From: an uncultured Muribaculaceae bacterium
GTDB taxonomy: Bacteria > Bacteroidota > Bacteroidia > Bacteroidales > Muribaculaceae
Assembly (NCBI GenBank): GCA_910584525.1
Contig: CAJUAT010000014.1
Location: 1 to 47,588 of the forward strand
Direction of reading: 5' to 3'
Length of the DNA stretch: 47,588 bases
Of the stretch, positions 25,841 to 32,675 are shown in pieces. The translations under genes and the position numbers were made by a program. The stretch's first letter is position 1, and each line of letters opens with the position of its first letter. The notes beneath the pieces were generated by a model. That model did not search any database. It saw only the letters and a program-made list of their open reading frames with translations, and had not been told where the DNA came from.

Positions 25841-26722
25841 TCAGTGTCGGGCCACGCCTCTTCGGCGGAAGAGGCCGAGGAGGCTCTTTACGAAGTCCTC
25901 GTCGGTGGTCACAGAAGCCATGTCCACTCCGCTTTTTGCCAGTACACCGGCAATCCACTGCTGCCGGTCGTACCATGCCTTGGCATACATCTTGCGCAAT
26001 TTCTTGCTGCCGGTATCTATCCAGGCATCCCTGCCGGTCTCGAGGTCGCGCATCTTCACGAGTCCCACATCGGGGATCTCCGCGTCGCGCCGGTCGTAAA
26101 CCTGTATGGCGGCGAGGTCATGCTTGCGGCTCGCTATCACGAGACTCTGCGAATAGTCGTGGCTGTCGATAAGGTCGGATATCAGGAATGCCGCTGTACG
26201 CTTCTTCAACGCGTTGGTCATGAAACGCAACGCCACATCTATATCCGTGCCCTGGCTCTCCGGCACAAAATTGATGATTTCGCGAATCAGCAGCAGGATA
26301 TGCCGGCGTCCCTTTTTCGGCGGTATGAATTTCTCTATCTTGTCGCTGAAGAGAATCATGCCTACCTTGTCGTTGTTCTGTATCGACGAGAAGGCGAGAG
26401 TTGCGGCGATTTCGGCCATTTTCTCCATCTTGTTGTCGCCGGCGGCGCCGAAGAGTCGGCTGCCGCTCACGTCGACAAGCAGCATCACGGTAAGCTCGCG
26501 TTCCTCCTCGTAGACTTTCACGAAAGGCTTGTTGTGACGGGCTGTCACATTCCAGTCGATATCGCGCACATCATCGCCCGGAACATATTCGCGCACTTCC
26601 GAAAATATCACGCCTCTACCCTTGTAGGCGCTGTGATACTCGCCGGCAAATATGTTCTGGCTAAGTCCGCGGGTCTTGATCTCGATCTTGCGGACCTTCT
26701 TCAGCAGTTCGTTGGCGTCCAC
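25841..26722 (-). CDS. DUF58 domain protein of the bat operon
   Basis: The 293-residue cytosolic protein has the DUF58 signature near the front (GVIFSEVREYVPGDDVRDIDWNVTARH) and a degenerate VWA fold after it (LLVDVSGS, then AAFLISDLID). DUF58 proteins almost always follow moxR genes and are thought to be adaptors of the MoxR ATPase. It has a GTG start 4 bases past the moxR stop. The activity is unknown. The VWA metal site keeps DVSGS, so metal binding is plausible. Confidence 0.9.
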   Translation of the reverse strand: MDANELLKKVRKIEIKTRGLSQNIFAGEYHSAYKGRGVIFSEVREYVPGDDVRDIDWNVTARHNKPFVKVYEEERELTVMLLVDVSGSRLFGAAGDNKMEKMAEIAATLAFSSIQNNDKVGMILFSDKIEKFIPPKKGRRHILLLIREIINFVPESQGTDIDVALRFMTNALKKRTAAFLISDLIDSHDYSQSLVIASRKHDLAAIQVYDRRDAEIPDVGLVKMRDLETGRDAWIDTGSKKLRKMYAKAWYDRQQWIAGVLAKSGVDMASVTTDEDFVKSLLGLFRRRGVARH

Positions 26723-26726
26723 GTTG

Positions 26727-27722
26727 TTATGGCACTATTACTTTGTCAAGGATATCGCTGATGATGTCGTCGGGGGTAATATTGTTTGCCTCGGCCTCAT
26801 AGGTAAGGCCGATACGGTGACGCATCACATCGTGGCATACGGCTCTGACATCCTCGGGAATCACATATCCCCTGCCCTGGAGGAAGGCATACGCGCGGGC
26901 AGCCTTGGCAAGGCTTATGGAGGCACGCGGCGACGCCCCGAACGATATCAGGCTCTGAAGGTCGTTGAGTCCATACTTCGCCGGAGTGCGGGTGGCGAAC
27001 ACTATGTCGACGATATAGTTCTCGATCTTCTCGTCGATATATATCTTCTCCACAATCTTCTGCACCTCAAGAATCTCCCTGGTATCAAGCACGGGCTTCA
27101 CGGGCTCGAGCTTGCCGCGGATGTTCTGGCGGATAATCTGCTTCTCCTCCTCCTTGTTGGGATAACCGATCACCACCTTGAGGAGGAAACGGTCTACCTG
27201 CGCTTCGGGCAGCGGATATGTGCCCTCCTGCTCTATGGGGTTCTGGGTGGCCATCACGAGGAAAGGCTCGGGGAGCTGGAAAGTGTCGTCGCCGATGGTG
27301 ACATGGTGTTCCTGCATGGCTTCCAGCAGGGCGCTCTGCACCTTGGCCGGCGCACGGTTAATCTCGTCGGCGAGCACGAAGTTGGCGAACACGGGACCCT
27401 TCTTGACCTCGAACTCCTCTTTCTTCACGCTATAGATGAGCGTGCCGACCACATCGGCAGGCAACAGGTCGGGGGTGAACTGTATGCGGCTGTATCTGGC
27501 ATCCACAAGGCTGGCAAGAGTCTTTATGGCGAGTGTCTTGGCAAGACCCGGAACGCCCTCCAACAGCACATGACCCTCGCACAGCAATGCTATCAGCAGA
27601 CTGTCGACAAGATGTTCCTGTCCTACTATCCGACGGTCCATCCCCGTGCGTATCATGCTTACAAAGCTACTCTTAGATGCTATCAGGTCGTTTAGCTCCC
27701 TGATGTTGATTGTTTCTTCCAT
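26727..27722 (-). CDS. MoxR family AAA+ ATPase
   Basis: The 331-residue ATPase heads the bat operon. Walker A is GVPGLAKT, Walker B is LADEINRAPAKVQSALLEAMQE, and the sensor region ATQNPIEQEGTYPLPEAQVDRF is typical of MoxR (AAA_3 plus AAA lid). MoxR proteins act as chaperone-like remodelers, often maturing VWA proteins, which fits the BatA and BatB genes downstream. A -7 element lies about 95 bases upstream, with a perfect 15-base palindrome in the leader. Confidence 0.94.
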   Translation of the reverse strand: MEETINIRELNDLIASKSSFVSMIRTGMDRRIVGQEHLVDSLLIALLCEGHVLLEGVPGLAKTLAIKTLASLVDARYSRIQFTPDLLPADVVGTLIYSVKKEEFEVKKGPVFANFVLADEINRAPAKVQSALLEAMQEHHVTIGDDTFQLPEPFLVMATQNPIEQEGTYPLPEAQVDRFLLKVVIGYPNKEEEKQIIRQNIRGKLEPVKPVLDTREILEVQKIVEKIYIDEKIENYIVDIVFATRTPAKYGLNDLQSLISFGASPRASISLAKAARAYAFLQGRGYVIPEDVRAVCHDVMRHRIGLTYEAEANNITPDDIISDILDKVIVP

Positions 27723-27772
27723 AATATTTATCTGTGCCTTTTTCTCTCTTTAACGGCCTTTTGATGACAAAG

Positions 27773-27787
27773 AACTGTTCAACAGTT
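27773..27787. promoter_or_regulatory. Perfect palindrome in the moxR/bat leader
   Basis: AACTGTTCAACAGTT is a 7-1-7 perfect inverted repeat located between the predicted transcription start (near 27808) and the moxR ATG. Its place and symmetry suit a repressor site. Its regulator is unknown. Confidence 0.5.
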
Positions 27788-27814
27788 GCTTATTTGCCGG
27801 CCTATTTTTCAAAT

Positions 27815-27849
27815 GCAAAAATAATATTTATTAAGTTAACTCCCCCAAA
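27815..27849 (-). promoter_or_regulatory. Promoter for the moxR-bat operon
   Basis: On the minus strand TATTTTTGC (27815-27823) matches TAnnTTTG. TTTG at 27846-27849 lies 22 bases upstream, slightly more than the usual 19-21. The upstream DUF5686 gene ends 30 bases beyond it, so the promoter sits in the only available gap. Confidence 0.55.
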
Positions 27850-27879
27850 CCTCCATGTTAAATATTATTATTTTACGCT

Positions 27880-30471
27880 TTAGAACGTGAAATTGAAGCC
27901 TACCCTCACACCCCATTTCGATATATTTGGAGCATTGCGGTAAGTGAGGCGCCATACACAGTCAACGCGCAGGAACGTCAGGATGTTCTCCAGTCCCACG
28001 GAGCACTCCATATATGGCGTGGAGCCCATGGGCCGCGTGGCCGGGTCGGGAAAACGGAACACTCCCGACGAATATTCGGGATTGTTCTTTTTGGTGAGCG
28101 AGCCCACAAATCCCTTGAAGCCTATCACTTCCCGGAGCTTCAGCTTTTTGATGAGCGGTATGCGGTTGAAAAGGAGTCCGTTGGCGTGATATTCTATGCT
28201 CCAGCCGGCAAACTGGTCCATTGCCAGCTCCATAGGGTTGAGCAGGGAGAATGAACTGCTTTTCATCATGTAGGAGGTGTTGGCGTCCTGCCAGAGGAAG
28301 TCGGTGAAAGCCACCTGCGTCCATATCTTTGCGGCACGCAGTCGCACGTCGGCGTAACCGAAGGCCGAGAACCAGAACACCTTGTCGACGGCCAGCGCTG
28401 TCTTCGAATAATTGAACTTGGAGCCTAAAAGACCCTTGAAGCCATATTCCTGAGTAAGGCTTATGACGAGCGCGTCTCTGTTGACATGCAGTCGGCTTGT
28501 GGGCTGCTGCACGGTTTTCTCGCCGGGTGCCCAGCGTAATGTGCCCGTGAAGGCGGCACGTGTGAAATGTGGGAAACGACCACCGAAGCCATCCTCAAAC
28601 TTCACATATCGCGACTCCTCCTGCCTCACATAGTCGAGACCGACGTTGATCGACAGGTTGTTGCGCCATTCCTTGATGTAATCCACGGTCAGCTTATGGC
28701 GGTAGGTAACGTAGTCGTTGTCGACGCGCCGCCATGAGTTGAGTATCGAGCTTCCCCCCTCGCCCCACGACAGTCCCGCGCCCGTCTGGTCGAGGTCGTA
28801 GCTCCATGAGGCCCGTATGTTGTTCATAGGAAATTCACCGGGGTAATATTTCTTGCGCTCAAAGGAATATTCGAGTGTTGCGCCTCCTTTCCAGCGATGG
28901 TCGCCGAAGCCGTAGGCGGCATAGCCGCGCATGAAAAAATGTGGCGACAGATTGGCTGTGGTCATACCTCCGAGCTGCACACGCCAGCCTCCGGCCTTCG
29001 AATAGCTAATAAAGGAGTCTATCGGGCCTATGTCGAAAGCGCTGTTCTTGCCTCCCGTCTGGATATACCCTTTCACCACTATGGCCAGTATCTTCTTGAA
29101 CCACCAGAAACCCTTGTCGGTCTTGAATACGGAATTGTCGGCAAAGAGGTTTGCCTCGGCGCGTGTCAGAGGTATCAGCCGCACTCCGCGCCAATATTCC
29201 TCGTCGGTCACGTCATCCTCGGCAAGCATGAAATGATTGCCAATCTTGTCCATATATGCGTCGTATTCGGGTCGTCCGCGGTAATTGAAGCCTGCATGGC
29301 GCGTCTGCCGGGAGAAGTAAAGCACCGGCGTCTTGGGTATGATCTGCACGTTCATCACGAGGTCGTCGAGAGTCTTGTGAAGTTTGCCGAGGGAGTCGAG
29401 GGTAAAATTCTGACTGATCACCAGCTGGCGGATATAGTTCACGTTAGCGCTTTTAGGGAGTCGCATCATGGCGCGGCGCACATACTTCACGCTATCGCCC
29501 ACGGGTATGTATAGTTTGCCGTTGAAACCGGTCATCTCGGCCTTGTGGGGCACGAAGGCAAGCTCCACGCATTCCTGGTCGCCGATTCTTACCGTATCCA
29601 CTATCTCATACTTGTAAAAGTCGGCACCTATTCGCGACAGCGGGCTCACGAACGTATTGCGTAGGAGCTTGATGTCGTTGCCGAAGATGTCAATCTCGCT
29701 CACCACGTCGTCGAGAAACACGTTGGTATATTCCCGGCTGAACTCCTTGTCGAGGCCGTCGTTGCGCTGAGCCGTGAGCAGGTCGAGCGTCTTGCCGCGC
29801 GCCTTGTCGTAGACATGTACGCCGCTACGCTCCTTGATGGCCAGGTTCATCACCCTGTCGCCCGTCCATATCGCCGTATCTATCAGCGACATCAGCCGCT
29901 TCCGGTCCTTGACAGGTATATACAGCATCGTCTTCCCTTCGTCGAAACCATATATGCCGGCAACCATCTTCTCGTAGAGGTCATAGTTGTAGCCGTCCAC
30001 CGTGTCGGGGCTTATACGCTCCATGTCGGCACGCACCCTCTGCATCAAATCCACGGCCGGATTGTTCTTTTTGGAATACTTCTGCTTCTTGGGGCGCACC
30101 ACGAACTCGGCCAGCTCGGTGACCTTCGGCACAAGTCCTATTCTTAAAGTGTCGCTTGAATTCTTGACCTTAACATTCTGTGGCTGATACCCTTCCGACC
30201 GGACCTGAAGCGTTGGCGACGGCAATTCATTCATCACGAACACGCCCAGAGAGTCGGTGGTTACGCAACTTCGTTTCTTCCCTTTTCCGGCACATACCGT
30301 GACATACGACAGCTTCTCGCCCGTATCGGCGTCGGTCACCACTCCCACTGTTCTGCCCATGGCATCCGCACTTCCCGACAATACAAACAGCATCAGCGAT
30401 GCCAACAATCGTATCGCCGCTGCTGATAAGTCATTATATCGGTATATCTGGTTCTTCAAGTGGAATCCCAT
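27880..30471 (-). CDS. DUF5686 / carboxypeptidase-regulatory-like surface protein
   Basis: The 863-residue protein has a signal peptide within the first 38 residues (hydrophobic core LLASLMLFVLSG, probable cut after ADA). A carboxypeptidase-regulatory-like beta domain follows (about 40-115: GVVTDADTGEKLSYVTVCAGKGKK, VRSEGYQPQNVKV), then a long DUF5686 region with alternating beta pattern to the C-terminal GFNFTF. The end is aromatic, as in outer-membrane barrels. It is probably an outer-membrane protein of unknown function. Related genes in the phylum sit beside TonB systems, but none is here. It is the only gene of its unit. Confidence 0.85.
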   Translation of the reverse strand: MGFHLKNQIYRYNDLSAAAIRLLASLMLFVLSGSADAMGRTVGVVTDADTGEKLSYVTVCAGKGKKRSCVTTDSLGVFVMNELPSPTLQVRSEGYQPQNVKVKNSSDTLRIGLVPKVTELAEFVVRPKKQKYSKKNNPAVDLMQRVRADMERISPDTVDGYNYDLYEKMVAGIYGFDEGKTMLYIPVKDRKRLMSLIDTAIWTGDRVMNLAIKERSGVHVYDKARGKTLDLLTAQRNDGLDKEFSREYTNVFLDDVVSEIDIFGNDIKLLRNTFVSPLSRIGADFYKYEIVDTVRIGDQECVELAFVPHKAEMTGFNGKLYIPVGDSVKYVRRAMMRLPKSANVNYIRQLVISQNFTLDSLGKLHKTLDDLVMNVQIIPKTPVLYFSRQTRHAGFNYRGRPEYDAYMDKIGNHFMLAEDDVTDEEYWRGVRLIPLTRAEANLFADNSVFKTDKGFWWFKKILAIVVKGYIQTGGKNSAFDIGPIDSFISYSKAGGWRVQLGGMTTANLSPHFFMRGYAAYGFGDHRWKGGATLEYSFERKKYYPGEFPMNNIRASWSYDLDQTGAGLSWGEGGSSILNSWRRVDNDYVTYRHKLTVDYIKEWRNNLSINVGLDYVRQEESRYVKFEDGFGGRFPHFTRAAFTGTLRWAPGEKTVQQPTSRLHVNRDALVISLTQEYGFKGLLGSKFNYSKTALAVDKVFWFSAFGYADVRLRAAKIWTQVAFTDFLWQDANTSYMMKSSSFSLLNPMELAMDQFAGWSIEYHANGLLFNRIPLIKKLKLREVIGFKGFVGSLTKKNNPEYSSGVFRFPDPATRPMGSTPYMECSVGLENILTFLRVDCVWRLTYRNAPNISKWGVRVGFNFTF

Positions 30472-30618
30472 ATTAAAATTAACACTTGCCGAGGGGTCTT
30501 ATTGCCCGGCCAGCGATGCCGCGGAGTTTCGTCACAGTCTATATTTTATTGCGCTACAGACATAAATTCTCCGCATATACCGTTATATCTAACGCGGCAT
30601 AGGCCGAACTTGTTTATT

Positions 30619-31056
30619 ATGGGATTGGAGATAGAACATAAATATCTTGTAGCCGACGACAGCTATAAGGCTATGAGCGAGAGTTGTCATGAGATAAGAC
30701 AGGGGTATCTGTCGAGGGTACCTGAGCGTGTGGTTCGGGTGCGCATATACGACGACCGGGGGTATCTCTCGGTCAAAGGCGTGAATCATGGCGACATCCG
30801 TCAGGAGTTCGAATATGCCATACCGCGCGAGGATGCGCTGGAGATGCTGGCGTTATGCGAGAGTCCGGTAATCGAGAAGCGCCGTTACATAGTGCCTTAC
30901 GGCGGCTTCATATGGGAAGTCGACGAGTTTATCAACCCTCGACGCCCCGCCACGGCGGAGATAGAGCTCCCCGACAGCGACACCGCCTATCCCCTGCCTC
31001 CTTTCGTCGGCCCCAACGTCACCGGCGACCCCGCCTACTACAATTCCAACCTCTGA
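30619..31056 (+). CDS. CYTH domain protein (putative triphosphate hydrolase)
   Basis: I start at the ATG at 30619, giving 145 residues. Longer frames run back into the divergent DUF5686 gene and have no similarity. The defining EXEXK motif is Glu4-Ile-Glu6-His-Lys8 (MGLEIEHKYLV), followed by VRVRIYDDRGYLSVKG, FEYAIP, EKRRYIVPYGGFIWEVDEF and AEIELP, the paired charged strands of the triphosphate tunnel. Stand-alone CYTH enzymes of this size mostly hydrolyse inorganic triphosphate or cleave nucleotide triphosphates. The substrate is not settled by sequence. Confidence 0.88.
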   Translation: MGLEIEHKYLVADDSYKAMSESCHEIRQGYLSRVPERVVRVRIYDDRGYLSVKGVNHGDIRQEFEYAIPREDALEMLALCESPVIEKRRYIVPYGGFIWEVDEFINPRRPATAEIELPDSDTAYPLPPFVGPNVTGDPAYYNSNL

Positions 31057-31077
31057 CCGATCCCCGGCACCATTTCC

Positions 31078-31170
31078 GACGCGAGAACTGACTCTTTTTT
31101 AACGGTAGAATTGGGCTCTCTTTTCGACAAGAGAACAGACTCTTTTTTTTTCGACACAAGAGAACGGGAG
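31078..31170. repeat. Three degenerate copies of a GAGAAC-GACTCT-T-run unit between convergent genes
   Basis: The unit CGAC(n)AGAGAAC(n)GACTCTTTTTT appears near 31078-31100 and 31125-31150, with a partial third copy near 31152-31170. CTCTT and AAGAG near 31117-31134 can pair around a short loop, followed by GACTC and a T run. It lies in the 177-base gap between the CYTH gene and the facing MerR gene and probably serves as a terminator for one or both. Confidence 0.5.
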
Positions 31171-31233
31171 AAAAAAAGTGATGTCCCTGCTCTGCCGGTT
31201 TATCTCTGATCTTTTATCGTTTATCACTATCAA

Positions 31234-31578
31234 TCAGTCGCGCCTTTTCTTCAGCGCGGTGAGCATGCCCTGGAGTTCGTCGCGGGTCTTGGTGAGGATG
31301 TCTATCACCTCCATGCGCTTGGAGATGTTGTGGCGGTTGGTGCGCAGCTGTTCCTTGGCCGCCTCCATGCGCAAGCCTTTTACTTTCAGCAGATAATGGA
31401 TTATGCGCAGACACTCTATGTTCTGAGGCGTATAGTATCTCTGGTTTGTGGCGCTGCGACGCGGCGCGCACTCCGGAAATTCCTGCTCCCAATAGCGGAG
31501 TGTCGACGGTGCTATGTTCAGAAGTTCCGACACATCGCGAATCTTGTAATATTTTTTGTCTAAGGGGGTCTGTTCCAT
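31234..31578 (-). CDS. MerR family transcriptional regulator
   Basis: The 114-residue protein has a MerR-type winged helix at the N-terminus (YYKIRDVSELLNIAPSTLRYWEQEFPECAP, then NQRYYTPQNIECLRIIHYLL) and a short coiled coil after it. There is no effector domain, so it is a minimal MerR with an unidentified trigger. Its ATG shares one base with the M23 stop (TGATG), so the two are cotranscribed. A regulator riding behind a peptidase gene is a common arrangement in this phylum. Confidence 0.88.
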   Translation of the reverse strand: MEQTPLDKKYYKIRDVSELLNIAPSTLRYWEQEFPECAPRRSATNQRYYTPQNIECLRIIHYLLKVKGLRMEAAKEQLRTNRHNISKRMEVIDILTKTRDELQGMLTALKKRRD

Positions 31579-32546
31579 CAGTCCATGATATTGGAGGCGT
31601 TTTCGGCTTCGGTAAGTATTCGGCTGTATTCCCGTGGGTTCAGCTGCCGGTACGAGAAGTTAATGGGATTCTGGGCCTCCCCCTTGAATCTCACCTCATA
31701 ATGCAGATGGGGTCCGGTGGAGCGGCCCGTGGAGCCGATGGCGCCTATTTCCTTGCCGGCCTTTACCAGCGTGCCGGGCTTTACCGACATCTTCGACAGA
31801 TGCGCGTAACGGCTCACATAGCCGTAGCCATGGTCGATCTCCACGATGTTGCCATACATATTCTTTCGTTCGGCAGTAATGACCTTGCCGTCGGCAGTGG
31901 CATAGACAGGCGTCCCGGCAGGAGCAGCATAGTCGAGACCGGCATGGAACACAGCCAGACCCGTCACGGGATCGCGGCGCATGCCATAGCCGCCCGACAG
32001 CGTTGCCCTATCCTTGTCGACGGGTAGCAACGACGGTATACGGTCAAGGTTCTGCCGCTGTTGCGACGCCTGTTCCTTGATCTGGTCGAACGAGAGCGAC
32101 TGAGCATATAGCTGCCGCTCCAGGAAGTCCATGCGCTGGGTCATGTATTTGAGCAGACCGCCGTCGGAAAGCTGCGTGAGCTCGCGGTAACGACGGTCGT
32201 TGTTGAGGCCGGCATAGCGATGGATGTCGGTCACAGGCTCCATCTGCAGCAACACACGGTAGAGGTTGTCGTCGCGGTTCTGGATATTATCCATCACCTT
32301 CTGCGCATTGTCGAACCGTCTGTTGAGAATCTCATACTGCTGTTTGAGCACGGCATTCTGCTCCCGGAGGCGCCGCTCGCCGGGGGTGTCTATAACATAA
32401 TAGGCCACCAGAAAGAGTATGCCGCCCACGATGAGCGACAACGCCAACAAGCGTGCAAGACTTGTGATCCTGCGCCGGAACGTCGGAAATACCCGCTCGA
32501 AATTGTCGGTCTCCGGATTATATCGGTAATATTGAGTCCTTGCCAA
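31578..32546 (-). CDS. M23 family metallopeptidase, membrane-anchored
   Basis: I start at the TTG at 32546 (reads ARTQYYRYNPETD), giving 322 residues. The more upstream TTG at 32573 lies inside the promoter's -7 element, so it cannot be transcribed with a leader. A membrane helix (about 35-55) is followed by a coiled coil (about 60-110) and the M23 LytM domain (about 200-315: GGYGMRRDPVTG.., HAGLDYAAPAG, HLHYEVR). Zinc ligands are visible in HAGLD and HLH. It is likely a peptidoglycan endopeptidase or an activator of amidases. No cell-division gene is adjacent. Confidence 0.85.
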   Translation of the reverse strand: MARTQYYRYNPETDNFERVFPTFRRRITSLARLLALSLIVGGILFLVAYYVIDTPGERRLREQNAVLKQQYEILNRRFDNAQKVMDNIQNRDDNLYRVLLQMEPVTDIHRYAGLNNDRRYRELTQLSDGGLLKYMTQRMDFLERQLYAQSLSFDQIKEQASQQRQNLDRIPSLLPVDKDRATLSGGYGMRRDPVTGLAVFHAGLDYAAPAGTPVYATADGKVITAERKNMYGNIVEIDHGYGYVSRYAHLSKMSVKPGTLVKAGKEIGAIGSTGRSTGPHLHYEVRFKGEAQNPINFSYRQLNPREYSRILTEAENASNIMD

Positions 32547-32566
32547 TTCGCACCATTCGCTTTGGG

Positions 32567-32599
32567 GTTGCAAAAATACTAATTATTCACTAATTTTGC
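32567..32599 (+). promoter_or_regulatory. Promoter for alaS-CPBP-holA
   Basis: TAATTTTGC (32591-32599) fits the -7 consensus. GTTG (32567-32570) lies exactly 20 bases upstream, one mismatch from TTTG. The leader to the alaS ATG would be about 68 bases. The element shares its DNA with the divergent M23 promoter. Confidence 0.6.
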
Positions 32600-32602
32600 A
32601 AT
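32570..32602 (-). promoter_or_regulatory. Promoter for the M23-merR transcript
   Basis: On the minus strand TATTTTTGC (32570-32578) fits the -7 consensus. ATTG (32599-32602) lies exactly 20 bases upstream, one mismatch from TTTG. It overlaps the divergent alaS promoter. Confidence 0.6.
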
Positions 32603-32675
32603 TGGTTTGTTCACAAAGAGCATTCCCGAAATCACCCCTCCGCCATCAATACGAGGGGCTAAAATACAGCTGTAA

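Noticed and set aside
25832..25976. Upstream extension of the bat-operon membrane protein
   Set aside because: The extra 48 codons overlap DUF58 and are Arg/Pro-rich; the ATG at 25832 begins a signal peptide.
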